64,000 nt of DNA from Halorubrum aidingense JCM 13560 (GTDB lineage: Archaea; Halobacteriota; Halobacteria; Halobacteriales; Haloferacaceae): positions 71,528-135,527 of the forward strand of contig NZ_AOJI01000017.1 in the NCBI RefSeq assembly GCF_000336995.1. Direction: 5' to 3'. The translations under genes were made by a program, and so were the position numbers. Shown piece after piece: positions 1-8,026 of this stretch. How positions within the stretch are numbered: the stretch's first letter is position 1; every line of letters begins with the position of its first letter. The notes under the pieces are model-generated. The model searched no databases, had not been told where the DNA came from, and saw only the letters and a list, made by a program, of their open reading frames with translations.

Positions 1-8
1 GCGCCGGT

Positions 9-36
9 CCGACGAGGCTGGGGAGGCGTGAGGCTG
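9..36. repeat. 28-bp dispersed repeat, copy A
   Basis: These 28 bases are the exact reverse complement of bases 15287-15314. Both copies lie outside genes. Similarity continues imperfectly past the core: a 'gaggctttgg' element follows shortly after this copy and also appears, further away, beside the other one. An exact 28-base match in a 64-kb window is not expected by chance even at this GC content. It looks like a dispersed non-coding haloarchaeal repeat; its function is unknown. Confidence 0.7.
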
Positions 37-144
37 AGGCTTTGGGGGTGTGTGCACTGCGCCGTCAGTTACTCGTACCCGAGGAGCCCGGGCGTTCGCC
101 GTATTCACCGCGCTGGCACCGATATCGATCCGAACGACGATCGC

Positions 145-1179
145 TTATAAATCCAGTCCGCGGATCGCGACGCTCCCACCGTCGTCGGCATCCTCTTCCA
201 CGCGGCCGATCACGCGCCCGCCAGTCTCGTCAGCCAGCGACTCGGCGGCGTCGGGGTCGACGGCGGCGACGAAGCCGGTTCCCATGTTGAACGTCCGGTG
301 CATCTCCTCGTCGGAGACGTTCCCCTCGGCCTGCACGAACTCGAAGACCGGCTGGGGGTCGAAGGCGTCTTCGACCACGTACCGATTTGCACCGAGCCGC
401 GTCAGGTTCGTCCAGCCGCCGCCGGTGACGTGGGCCGCACCCCAAACGCCGTGTTCGCGCATCGGGTCGAGCAGGTCCGTGTAGATCCGGGTCGGTTCGA
501 GGAGCGCCTCGCCGACCGTGTCGTACCCGTCGAACGGGCAGTCGTCGGTGTACTCGTGGTTTCGCGTGGCCGCCTCGCGAGCGAGGGTGAGCCCGTTCGA
601 GTGAACCCCCGAGGAGCGCCAGCCGACGAGCGCGTCGCCCGGCCGCGCCTTCCCGTCGAAGACGGCGTCCTTCGCGGCGAGCCCGGCGCAGGTGCCGGCC
701 AGATCGAGCCCGCGGATGACGTCCGGCATCACCGCCGTCTCGCCGCCGACGAGTTCCATATCTGCCAGCTCCGCGCCGCGGGCGAGCCCGTCGCCGACCT
801 GCTCTGCGAACCGCTCGTCCGGCTCGTCGACCGCGAGGTAGTCGACGAACGCGACGGGCCGAACGCCGGCGGCGACGAGGTCGTTGACGTTCATCGCGAT
901 GCAGTCGATGCCGACCGTCGAGTAGTCGCCGAGCGCCTCGGCGACGAGCAGTTTCGTCCCGACTCCGTCGGTCGCCAGCGCGAGGTATCGGTCGCCGATG
1001 TCGAGGAGCCCGGCGTAGTCGCCCTCGGTCTCCCCGACCGCCCCGATCAGCGCCGCGGTCGCCGCCTCGCTGGCGTCGATGTCGACGCCCGCGTCCGCGT
1101 ACGTGAGTTCGTCTTCTTCGGCCGTCTCCCCGGTGTCGTCGTCCTCGCGGGTGGTGTCCGCGTCGTCGCCCTCGGTCAT
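145..1179 (-). CDS. purM: phosphoribosylformylglycinamidine cyclo-ligase (AIR synthetase)
   Basis: PurM closes the imidazole ring of AIR in cytoplasmic de novo purine synthesis, using ATP and FGAM. The 344-residue protein has the family motifs DGVGTK (about 71-76), NVND (about 97-100), GGETAVMPD (about 145-153) and a GVHSNG loop. I chose the ATG giving MTEGDD; an earlier in-frame start adds only nine basic residues. An acidic tail of about 25 residues precedes the fold, as is common in haloarchaea. It ends with TAA just after the repeat at the window edge. No other purine gene is adjacent, so it is probably transcribed alone. Confidence 0.95.
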   Translation of the reverse strand: MTEGDDADTTREDDDTGETAEEDELTYADAGVDIDASEAATAALIGAVGETEGDYAGLLDIGDRYLALATDGVGTKLLVAEALGDYSTVGIDCIAMNVNDLVAAGVRPVAFVDYLAVDEPDERFAEQVGDGLARGAELADMELVGGETAVMPDVIRGLDLAGTCAGLAAKDAVFDGKARPGDALVGWRSSGVHSNGLTLAREAATRNHEYTDDCPFDGYDTVGEALLEPTRIYTDLLDPMREHGVWGAAHVTGGGWTNLTRLGANRYVVEDAFDPQPVFEFVQAEGNVSDEEMHRTFNMGTGFVAAVDPDAAESLADETGGRVIGRVEEDADDGGSVAIRGLDL

Positions 1180-1254
1180 GTGTGTCGAGGGACGCCCGCG
1201 GAGCAAAAGCGCACCGTTCCCCGCGGGAGGCGCGCCGGAGTCAACGACGGGTCA

Positions 1255-1314
1255 GCGGTCAAAACGGCTCGGCGGTCAAAACGGCTCGGCGGTCAAAACG
1301 GCTCGGCGGTCAAA
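1255..1314. repeat. 17-bp tandem repeat, 3.5 copies
   Basis: The unit gcggtcaaaacggctcg is repeated three times without a mismatch and followed by the first nine bases of a fourth copy. It sits in the short gap between purM and the M50 protease gene, upstream of the purM start. Each unit holds a run of four A in otherwise GC-rich DNA. It could be a slippage-prone spacer or part of the purM promoter region; no palindrome is evident. Confidence 0.85.
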
Positions 1315-1375
1315 CAAACCAACAATTAAACCGAACCCGCGTCAGCGACGGGCGCAGTCGGATTCAGCGGTCGAC

Positions 1376-2047
1376 TCAGAACGGCCCGCCGAACCCGAGT
1401 CCGCCGACGATAACGAGGCCGACGGCGAGTAGCACGGAGGGAACGAATATCGCGGCCCACACCGGCTTGCTCCATCCGATAACGGTCTTCCCGTCGAGCG
1501 GCCCGTAGGGGATCAGGTTGAACGCCGCGAGGAAGACGTTGATCGCGATCCCTCGCGAGCCGATCAGCGTGATCACCTGGCTCCCGACGACGGGACCGAC
1601 GAGAAGCGCCGGCAGGAAGACGAGCGTGAGAAGCAGGTTGACGACCGGCCCGGCGAGCGCGATGTGGCCGTGTTCTCGCTTCGTCAGCCGACCGCGGTGG
1701 TGAACCGCTCCGGGCGCGGCGAAGATGAACCCCAAGAGCGAGCTCATCACGGCGAGAAACAGCATGCTCGTGTCGGCGCGGAACTCGGCGACCTGGTCGT
1801 AGTGGACCGCGACGACCTTGTGTGCGATCTCGTGGAGGAGGAACGCGACGCCGGCGGTGAGCAGGCCGACGAGCAGCGGGAGGACGACGCCCGCGGCGAG
1901 CAGCCGATCGAAACCGGCGGTGCCGCCGACGAAGAAGAACGTGAACGCGACGCCGAGCGCGAGCCACGCGACGAGCAGGTCGCGGAGTTCGACGCCGCTG
2001 AAGTAGAGCCCGGCGATCCGTCGCCCGCGAGGGGTGGCGCCGCTCAT
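1376..2047 (-). CDS. site-2-protease-like M50 family membrane metalloprotease
   Basis: This 223-residue protein is predicted to be an intramembrane zinc protease. It has a HEIAH motif at residues 72-76 inside a hydrophobic segment and a second conserved motif, NLIPYGPLDGK at about 177-187, whose Asp normally completes the zinc site. Five or six hydrophobic segments surround these motifs. Its ATG overlaps the TGA of the upstream TraB-family gene (ATGA), so the two are probably translationally coupled. No PDZ or CBS domain is present, which makes it one of the minimal forms. The substrate is unknown. Confidence 0.85.
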   Translation of the reverse strand: MSGATPRGRRIAGLYFSGVELRDLLVAWLALGVAFTFFFVGGTAGFDRLLAAGVVLPLLVGLLTAGVAFLLHEIAHKVVAVHYDQVAEFRADTSMLFLAVMSSLLGFIFAAPGAVHHRGRLTKREHGHIALAGPVVNLLLTLVFLPALLVGPVVGSQVITLIGSRGIAINVFLAAFNLIPYGPLDGKTVIGWSKPVWAAIFVPSVLLAVGLVIVGGLGFGGPF

Positions 2048-3861
2048 GCCGCTCCCACCACCGCGTTTCGGATCAGCTCGGCGCCGGTGCGGGCGCCCTG
2101 GATCATCAGTCGACCCACTTCGTCGACGCCGCCCACGTCACCGAACATCGCGGGGATGACGTACACCGCGAAGAGGAAGCTCGCGACGATGCTGCCGACG
2201 TTCGTCATCGCGACGACGACGATGAGCTTGAACAGCGGCACGTCGAGCATCGCGGAGACGAGCTCCGAGGGCGACTGGGTCTCGTCGGACAGCAGGTCGT
2301 TGAGCATCCCGATGTCGCCGACGTTCACCGTGAGATGTCGGAGCTCCACGTAGCCGGTGAACCAGCCGGGCGCGAGCATCGGGTTGATCGACGTCATCCA
2401 CGCGACCGCGCCCCCGACGCCCGCAGACGTCCACCGAGCGCCGGCGACCTTCGCGAACGCGAACGCGAAGACCCCGTTGATGAGGAACCACGCGCCGAAC
2501 AGCCGGAACAGGAAGGCGTTCTCGACGCCCGCCAGCGCCAGCAGAACGAAGAACGCCACGAAGCCGACCGTGATCCCGTATCCGATCAGCTTCTTCCACG
2601 GGAGTCCGCGGCCCGACTCGCGTCCGACGAGCCCCTCCATCGGCGGGAGCGTCTCGGGGTTCGCGAGGTATCCCTCGATCCCCGCCCGGTGGCCGGCGCC
2701 GACGACCGCGACGACGTCGTGGCCGGCGTCCCGGAGCGCGACGAGTCGGTGGGCGATGAACGCGTCGCGCTCGTCGATGAGCGCCTCCGCACCGCCCGGC
2801 GAGAACTGGCGGAACTCCTCCATCATCATCGTCACCACGTCGGTGTCGGTCAGCTCCTCCATCCCCAGCTCTTCGATACCGCCGTGTTCGGGGTCGCCGC
2901 CGCGGCCGGCCAGTCCGAGGAGCAGCGCGACGACGACGCCGAACGTGAGGCCGAGCGAAATCCCGAGCCCGAGGCTCCCGATCGCCCGGATCGTGAACCC
3001 GCCGAGGTACGTCGAGACGAGCCCGTTAGCGGCGCCGAACGCCGCGACGACGATCCCGGCGCTCACGCCGAGCGTGGTCGCGGCGTAGAGCCGGGCGTCG
3101 GGAGACAGCCCGAGCTTCCCAGCTTGGTCGACGACCAGTGCGACCGCGATCGCCGAGAGCACGCCGCCGGTGACGCTCGTCAACAGCGCGGTGGTGACGC
3201 CGACGCTCCCGCCGAAGATACCGATCGCGGGGCCGGCGAGGATGCCGACGAACAGCCCGGCGACGATCCCGACGATACGGGAGTCGGTGACGCCGAACGC
3301 GAGGCCGCCGACCATCCGGAGCTTCTCGGTGATCGACATCCGCGCCCAGAACCGCTGGATCGTGGTCTGGATGTCCCGGTCGACGAGGGCGACGTCGATG
3401 CCGAGCCCCTCCGCCACGTCGATGGCGGCTTTCATGTCGGCGCCCGGCTCGATGTCGAACCGGTCGCCGAGCTGGGTCTGGACGTACGAGAGCATCCAGT
3501 ACGCGAGAAACTGGAAGACGGTGTTTCCTTTCAGCAGGTCGCCGGCGTCGAGGTCGTCGGGCGTCTCGCCTTGCATCTGCCGGTACCGTCCCTCGTCGAG
3601 CTCGACGGCGACGACGTCGGGTCGTTCTCGCTCGATCGTCTCCTCGACCTCGTCGACCGAGTGCTCCGAGATGTGGGCGGTACCGACGACCGTGACCGAG
3701 CCGGGCTCGGCCGGCTCGGCGGCCGCGCCGGACGGACCGGACGTGCCGGGCCCGCCGGACGGAGCCGACGAAGCGGTGCCGTCATCGTCGGACGCCGCGG
3801 GATGATCGCTCGCCGTCGGGGGCGGGGACGCGCCATCCGCTCCCCCTGGCGTCTCTGTCAT
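2044..3861 (-). CDS. TraB/PrgY family membrane protein
   Basis: The 605-residue protein has a low-complexity N-terminus rich in Pro, Ser and Gly (1-55), then the TraB-family core with GTAHIS at 60-65 and ELDEGRY near 87-93. A second conserved element, VGAGHR, lies near residue 395. The middle and C-terminal parts hold many hydrophobic segments, so it is a polytopic membrane protein. TraB proteins are proposed to act in peptide-signal control or as metal-dependent hydrolases; no archaeal role is established. Its stop overlaps the start of the M50 protease, which suggests a protease-associated function. The ATG giving MTETPGG was chosen over a start seven codons earlier. Confidence 0.85.
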   Translation of the reverse strand: MTETPGGADGASPPPTASDHPAASDDDGTASSAPSGGPGTSGPSGAAAEPAEPGSVTVVGTAHISEHSVDEVEETIERERPDVVAVELDEGRYRQMQGETPDDLDAGDLLKGNTVFQFLAYWMLSYVQTQLGDRFDIEPGADMKAAIDVAEGLGIDVALVDRDIQTTIQRFWARMSITEKLRMVGGLAFGVTDSRIVGIVAGLFVGILAGPAIGIFGGSVGVTTALLTSVTGGVLSAIAVALVVDQAGKLGLSPDARLYAATTLGVSAGIVVAAFGAANGLVSTYLGGFTIRAIGSLGLGISLGLTFGVVVALLLGLAGRGGDPEHGGIEELGMEELTDTDVVTMMMEEFRQFSPGGAEALIDERDAFIAHRLVALRDAGHDVVAVVGAGHRAGIEGYLANPETLPPMEGLVGRESGRGLPWKKLIGYGITVGFVAFFVLLALAGVENAFLFRLFGAWFLINGVFAFAFAKVAGARWTSAGVGGAVAWMTSINPMLAPGWFTGYVELRHLTVNVGDIGMLNDLLSDETQSPSELVSAMLDVPLFKLIVVVAMTNVGSIVASFLFAVYVIPAMFGDVGGVDEVGRLMIQGARTGAELIRNAVVGAA

Positions 3862-3978
3862 TGCCACGACGTACTTCGTCACCGCGTTTAGGGTTTGTGA
3901 GTCGGTATCGATGGCGGACGCGGGACCGAGAGCGCTCGATCCAACAAATTTGTATCCTCACGGGGTGGACGTGCTCGT

Positions 3979-4698
3979 ATGTCCCGGCTGTTTCCCTCCC
4001 TGCCGGACGCGACGCCCGACGACCGGGAGCCGCGCGTCGTCGGCGTCGACGACGAAGACGCGGACGCGCTCATCGCGGCCCTCGGCTCCGAGACGGCCCG
4101 GCGGATCCTCACCGAGCTCCACGACGAGCCGGCGACGAAGTCCGAACTCGCGGCCGCCGTCGACACGTCGCTCCAGAACGTCCAGTATCACCTCTCGAGG
4201 CTCGACGACGCCGACCTCGTCGACGTCGTCGACACGGCCTATTCGGAGAAGGGCCGCGAGATGGACGTGTACGCCGCCGCCGACGAGCCGCTCGTGCTGT
4301 TCGCGGGAAGTTCGGAGGCGTCGCGCGGTATCAAATCGGCCCTGCTGCGCCTGCTCGGCGGGTACGGACTCATTGGACTGGCGGCCGTCGGCGCACAACG
4401 GCTCCTCTCGGTCGATCCGGTGACGACGTATCAGTCGGCCGGGGGCGGGGGCGACGCGGGTATCGCGAGCGACGATGCCGCCACTGAGGAGACGGCCGCG
4501 GACGGTTCCTCGGCCGACACGGCGGCCGACGCCGACGGCGGCGCCACCGGGGTCGACGGCGCGGTTGAGTTCGTCACCGATGTGCTCGCGGACCAGGCCG
4601 TCTCGCTGCTCGAACCCGGCGTCGTGTTCTTCCTCGGCGCCGCGCTCGTGTTCACGATCGCGTGGGCGTACTGGTACCGGGCCTCCAGCGGGCGGTAA
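3979..4698 (+). CDS. membrane-tethered winged-helix transcriptional regulator (ArsR-like)
   Basis: Residues about 28-90 form a winged-helix domain: ALGSETARRILTELHDEPATK, then SELAAAVDTSLQNVQYHLSR as the recognition helix, then a short wing. A small hydrophobic stretch follows (about 120-140), then an acidic Ala/Asp/Gly-rich linker, and a final transmembrane helix (about 215-232) ending in a basic tail. The DNA-binding domain would therefore sit on the cytoplasmic face of the membrane. It is monocistronic and convergent with nothing; targets and signal are unknown. The family assignment rests on the DNA-binding domain only. Confidence 0.8.
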   Translation: MSRLFPSLPDATPDDREPRVVGVDDEDADALIAALGSETARRILTELHDEPATKSELAAAVDTSLQNVQYHLSRLDDADLVDVVDTAYSEKGREMDVYAAADEPLVLFAGSSEASRGIKSALLRLLGGYGLIGLAAVGAQRLLSVDPVTTYQSAGGGGDAGIASDDAATEETAADGSSADTAADADGGATGVDGAVEFVTDVLADQAVSLLEPGVVFFLGAALVFTIAWAYWYRASSGR

Positions 4699-4803
4699 GG
4701 CCGCGTCCCTGCCAAGCAGCGCGGTACCTCGCCGACTTCGGCACGCGATTTCGCTGCGGTTCCGGTGGGACAGCTATTCATGCCGCCGCCACGTCGAACG
4801 GGT

Positions 4804-5256
4804 ATGGAACACGAAGCCGAGGTCGTCGGAGTCGGGGCGGGCTCTGCGCCCGGCGGCGACGTGCCGGCGGTCATCCTGTCCGTGCGCGACGAGTACGTCC
4901 CCATCTTCGTCAGCGCCGACCAGGCGCAGTCGATCGGGATGGCGCTGGAGGGCGAGCCGTTCGACCGCCCGCTCACGCACGACCTCCTCGTCGAGATACT
5001 CACCGAGTTCGGCGGCGCGATCGATCGGGTCCGAGTTGACGACCTCCGAGACGGGACGTTCTACGCGAAGGTCGACGCCGAGCGCTACGACGCCGGCGAG
5101 CCGGAGCGGTTCGTCTTCGACGCGCGACCGTCCGACGCGCTGGCGCTGGCCGTGCGGATCGACTGTCCGATCATCGTCTCCGACGCCGTGATCGACGAGG
5201 CGGGGCGCTCGCCGGACTCCGTCCGCTTCGACGACGGGACCCGAGACGACCCCTGA
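4804..5256 (+). CDS. DUF151 family protein (bifunctional nuclease-like)
   Basis: This 150-residue protein matches the DUF151 fold: VPAVILSVRDEYVPIFVSADQAQSI near the N-terminus, a central segment around DLLVEILTEFGG, and the signature FDARPSDALALAVRIDCPIIVSD near 105-128. Plant and bacterial members have been reported to cleave both DNA and RNA; activity here is inferred only from family. The start giving MEHEAEV was chosen because the preceding in-frame codons encode a short basic stretch unlike the family. Confidence 0.85.
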   Translation: MEHEAEVVGVGAGSAPGGDVPAVILSVRDEYVPIFVSADQAQSIGMALEGEPFDRPLTHDLLVEILTEFGGAIDRVRVDDLRDGTFYAKVDAERYDAGEPERFVFDARPSDALALAVRIDCPIIVSDAVIDEAGRSPDSVRFDDGTRDDP

Positions 5257-5431
5257 CCGCTTCCGGTCTGGTTCCGTTGAAGTCCGCTTCTTCAAACGTA
5301 ATACAGCACGAAACAGCCGTTCGCTGAAGGCTGCTTACTGAACGTGTGACCCGTCCACTCACTCACTTAATCAATAAAAATTAATTCTGGAAATAGAACG
5401 AGATTAACCGTCCTGATGGTCTATCGGTCGT

Positions 5432-5746
5432 ATGGACACAACCAACTCTGAGATAGATCTGGACGAGATTCTTGTAGCTCTATGTGATAATCAACGGCGC
5501 AAACTACTCTCTTCACTTATCACTGATTCCCCGCCCAACGATGCCATGAACCCCGGTATACAGGTGGAGAACAGCATTATAATGCACCACACTCATCTCC
5601 CGAAATTAGCTGATTGCGGAGTCATCGATTGGAACAGAAAAAGAAACAGAGTCACGAAAGGCCCGAATTTTGAGGTGGCAGAAGAGGTTCTCAAGTTTCT
5701 TGCGAATAATGAGGAAATGGTCCAGCGGATAGAGGTCGAAGTATGA
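5432..5746 (+). CDS. DUF7344-like winged-helix protein
   Basis: This 104-residue protein resembles small haloarchaeal winged-helix proteins of the DUF7344 type: an opening DLDEILVALCDNQRRKLLSSL helix pair, a middle segment with an HxTHLPKLADCGVIDW-like recognition helix and a basic wing (NRKRNRVTKGP). Such proteins are common in haloarchaeal accessory DNA and are presumed DNA-binding. It is unusually low in GC for this window. Its TGA overlaps the ATG of the next small ORF (ATGA), so the two form a coupled pair. Target and role are unknown. Confidence 0.75.
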   Translation: MDTTNSEIDLDEILVALCDNQRRKLLSSLITDSPPNDAMNPGIQVENSIIMHHTHLPKLADCGVIDWNRKRNRVTKGPNFEVAEEVLKFLANNEEMVQRIEVEV

Positions 5747-5877
5747 CTGCGAAAGATGCTGACTCGGATGCTCCTAGGGGGATTACAGACGAAGATTTGG
5801 AACTGATTGAAGCATTTCTCAGGAAGTCACGATACGACCGCTCCGTCGACGATCTCTGCCCTTCGTCGAAGGAGTAA
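5743..5877 (+). CDS. 44-residue hypothetical protein coupled to the DUF7344-like gene
   Basis: A short ORF of 44 codons starts within the stop of the preceding gene (ATGA overlap) and ends with TAA. The protein begins with an acidic, flexible segment, then a helical stretch DEDLELIEAFLRKSRYDRSV, and ends DLCPSSKE with one cysteine. The island-specific codon use and the coupling support real expression. I do not recognise a family. It might be an accessory subunit or antagonist of the winged-helix protein; that is inference. Confidence 0.5.
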   Translation: MTAKDADSDAPRGITDEDLELIEAFLRKSRYDRSVDDLCPSSKE

Positions 5878-5989
5878 GCACACAGGCTGTACTGACCACA
5901 CGGGTCGGAATCTCTCACTTACCGAGGATCTCGACGGAGCCTGCCTGATCGAACCCGACGTTCAAGTCATCGCGCCGCGGACCGGCGGT

Positions 5990-6472
5990 ATGGACGAGAC
6001 GGCGACGATCGCGGAGTCGTACACCGAGATGACCGAACTGCTGTTGCCGAACGACACGAACAACCTCGGGCGGGCGCTCGGGGGCGCGGTCCTCCACTGG
6101 ATGGACATCTGCGGTGCGATCGCCGGGATGCGGTTTTCGAACCGGCAGGTAGTCACCGCCTCGATGGACCACGTCGATTTCATCGCCCCGATCGAGATGG
6201 GCGAAGTGGTCGTCGTCGAGGGCTACGTGTTCAACGTCGGGCGAACCAGCCTCGACGTGAAAGTCGACGTGCGCGCGGAGGACCCGAAGACCGACGAGCG
6301 GCGCCGCACGACGACCTCGTACTTCACGTTCGTCGCGCTCGACGACGACGGGACGCCGGCGTCGGTGCCGGAGCTCACCTGCCCGACCGCCGAGGAAGAA
6401 GCCATGCGCCGGGACGCGGTCGAGGGCCGCCGGGAACAGCTCCGCGAGGTCGTCGACCGGTACGATCTGTAG
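5990..6472 (+). CDS. acyl-CoA thioesterase (hotdog fold)
   Basis: The 160-residue protein is a YciA/BACH-type acyl-CoA thioesterase. It carries the family pattern NNLGRALGGAVLHWMDICGAIAG (about 21-43), VTASMDHVDFIAPIEMGEVV (about 51-70) and the second strand set VFNVGRTSLDVKVDV. It hydrolyses acyl-CoA to free CoA and fatty acid in the cytoplasm; chain length cannot be read from sequence. The ATG giving MDETAT was chosen since the upstream in-frame codons belong to the AT-rich island and are not family-like. A C-terminal charged helix follows the hotdog. Confidence 0.9.
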   Translation: MDETATIAESYTEMTELLLPNDTNNLGRALGGAVLHWMDICGAIAGMRFSNRQVVTASMDHVDFIAPIEMGEVVVVEGYVFNVGRTSLDVKVDVRAEDPKTDERRRTTTSYFTFVALDDDGTPASVPELTCPTAEEEAMRRDAVEGRREQLREVVDRYDL

Positions 6473-6502
6473 CGGAAATCGGTCTGTCGCGGGAGCCCGC
6501 CC

Positions 6503-7102
6503 TCATCGATCGCCGCGTTCCGATTTCGTGCCGGCGACGGTGTCGACGACCGGTCCGCCGTCGACATCGCCGTCGGCGAGGCCCCAGTCGGCCCCGTCGT
6601 CCGCGTCGGCCGCCGCCTCGTGTGCCTCCCGAACGCGGGCCGCGAACGCGTCGCGGGAATCGCCCGCGGCGAGGTGGCTCCGGCAGTCGCAGTCGGAGGC
6701 ACCGAACCCGTCGATCGGCCCCGGTGGGAGCCGGTCGGCGACCGCGCACTCCACGTCGACGCCGACGCTTCGGACGACGCGGACGAGGTCGGTCTCGGGG
6801 TGACCCAACAGGTAGTCGATGTGCCAGTGGCGCACGTCGTGGTCGCCGCGGGCGACGCGCCGGTGTCTGTCCACGCGGGAGAAGCCGCCGGTGCCGAGCG
6901 CGCTCCCCGTGTACGCGTACGCACCCGCCGGCATCCGGCGCTCTCCGAGGGCACCGACCTCGATCGCGATCGGCGTCGGGACGTCGACGAGCAGCGTGTA
7001 CGTTCCGCCCGCGGCCGACCGGTCGCGGGCGGCGGTCGCGTCCGCACCGGGGTTCTCACCGGGGCTCTCACCGAATTTCTCGCCGGGGTCCGAGTTCCGC
7101 AC
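6503..7102 (-). CDS. GIY-YIG-related DUF123 protein
   Basis: The protein belongs to the DUF123/COG1833 group related to GIY-YIG nucleases: TYTLLVDVPTPIAIEVGALG, then AGAYAYTGSALGTGGFSRVDRH, then VRHWHIDYLL and a C-terminal DCDCRSHLA motif. In this family the strand pair and the RH/HWHIDYLL residues replace the classic GIY-YIG motif. The start is taken as GTG, three bases past the stop of the upstream DCC gene, giving 199 residues; no ATG is available before the domain. The acidic N- and C-terminal tails are not conserved. Nuclease activity is not demonstrated for the group. Confidence 0.8.
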   Translation of the reverse strand: MRNSDPGEKFGESPGENPGADATAARDRSAAGGTYTLLVDVPTPIAIEVGALGERRMPAGAYAYTGSALGTGGFSRVDRHRRVARGDHDVRHWHIDYLLGHPETDLVRVVRSVGVDVECAVADRLPPGPIDGFGASDCDCRSHLAAGDSRDAFAARVREAHEAAADADDGADWGLADGDVDGGPVVDTVAGTKSERGDR

Positions 7103-7104
7103 GA

Positions 7105-7539
7105 TTACGCCGCCGGCTCGGGCGGTTCGCTGGCCGCCGGGCGGAGGCCGTCGAGGAGCGCCGCCGCCTCGTCGGTCAATTCGTACGTGTCGTGAAAGTC
7201 GGCCGGATCGCGGCCGCGGCCGGAGAGGGCGCCGACTGCGCTCGCGATCCGGTCGTAGTTGTCGCGAACGAGTCCGCCGACGATGCCGGGCGTCCCGGCC
7301 CGGTCGGCGAGCTCTTCGGCGGCGGATCGACCGGCGTACACCCGCCGCTCGTCGGGATCGACGAGCACCATCGCGAACGGTCGGGACCCGAACTGCGCGT
7401 CGAGGAACGGACCGACCGGGTCGGCCTCCCACGGCACCGCCTGCACCCCGTCGAGGCGACGGAGCGCGACCGCGGCCATCGAGCAGTACGGACAGTCGCC
7501 GTCGAAGATCAGCACCGGCGCGTCCGTCGAGGTATCCAT
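7105..7539 (-). CDS. DCC family thiol-disulfide oxidoreductase (DUF393)
   Basis: A 144-residue thioredoxin-like protein with the defining FDGDCPYC motif at residues 12-19, so the redox pair is Cys16 and Cys19. The rest fits the family: a WEADPVGPFL segment, then FAMVLVDPDERRVYAGRSAAEEL. DCC proteins are presumed cytoplasmic thiol-disulfide oxidoreductases of unknown substrate. It is followed directly by the DUF123 gene on the same strand, so the two form an operon. Confidence 0.9.
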   Translation of the reverse strand: MDTSTDAPVLIFDGDCPYCSMAAVALRRLDGVQAVPWEADPVGPFLDAQFGSRPFAMVLVDPDERRVYAGRSAAEELADRAGTPGIVGGLVRDNYDRIASAVGALSGRGRDPADFHDTYELTDEAAALLDGLRPAASEPPEPAA

Positions 7540-7654
7540 GCAACCGGGTACGTCTCGGTGCGACTTAAGCGGCCGGCCGCGGCCGTGAAAAACGAGTGTC
7601 GTCGTCGATATCGCGGTCGGTTTTGCGGTCGGTTTCGCGATCGATGTTGCCCGC

Positions 7655-7939
7655 TCAGTGCGAGTGCCCGAGCGCGTCTTCGAGCGACTGCCCGAAGCGC
7701 TCTTCGAACAGCTCCGCGGCCGTGTCGTTCATCTCGGCGATGTCGTCGGGCACCTCGCCCTCGCTGTGGTGGGCGATGACGTGCGCCTGCTGGGCCATCG
7801 CCTGGACCACGACGTCGCTGATCACGCGGCTCGACGGCTCGCCCTGCTCGCTCAGGATGTCGACGAGGCCGGCGGGCAGTTCGAAGGACTCTTCGTCACC
7901 GTCGGGGCCGGTGACCGTGTAGGTTTCCGTGTCTCCCAT
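7655..7939 (-). CDS. conserved haloarchaeal hypothetical protein (94 residues)
   Basis: A small acidic cytoplasmic protein. It starts GDTETYTVTGPDGDEESFELP, suggesting a beta hairpin, followed by helices (VDILSEQGEP, VISDVVVQAMAQQAHVIAHH) and a C-terminal helix ending GHSH. Five histidines cluster in the second half, but no metal motif is clear. It lies downstream of the metal importer genes in the same direction, about 90 bases from the permease stop, so it might be co-transcribed. The ATG giving MGDTET was preferred over an upstream start that adds a basic, non-haloarchaeal stretch. Family not recognised with certainty. Confidence 0.7.
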   Translation of the reverse strand: MGDTETYTVTGPDGDEESFELPAGLVDILSEQGEPSSRVISDVVVQAMAQQAHVIAHHSEGEVPDDIAEMNDTAAELFEERFGQSLEDALGHSH

Positions 7940-8026
7940 ATCGACACCCTCGCGGTCACGACATAAGGGTCTGTGGAAAGCGCGCGCCGCGCGCACACGA
8001 GCCCGTCGAACGGCGTTCGACGACCG

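Larger units (their letters stand above)
5285..5880. other. AT-rich island with two small genes
   Basis: Base composition changes abruptly here: runs such as aattaattctgg and many A/T third positions contrast with the GC-rich flanks. Codon use in the two contained genes (AAA, ATA, AAT, TTG, AGG, CTA) is unlike the neighbours. The island begins just after the DUF151 gene and ends before the thioesterase gene. No integrase, transposase, tRNA or direct repeat flanks it. It is probably horizontally acquired or a remnant of a mobile element. Confidence 0.6.

Noticed and set aside
1255..1314. CRISPR array
   Set aside because: Repeats are only 17 bases and adjoin directly with no spacers; no cas gene is present.
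298..1329. Long open frame on the plus strand opposite purM
   Set aside because: Stop codons are rare in GC-rich DNA; the composition is Arg/Val-rich and unlike haloarchaeal proteins, while the minus strand encodes complete PurM.
2335..3891. 518-codon plus-strand frame opposite the TraB gene
   Set aside because: Arginine-rich shadow of the real acidic TraB protein; no domain.
5285..5880. Prophage or insertion sequence
   Set aside because: No integrase, transposase, terminal inverted repeats or tRNA target; only two small genes.
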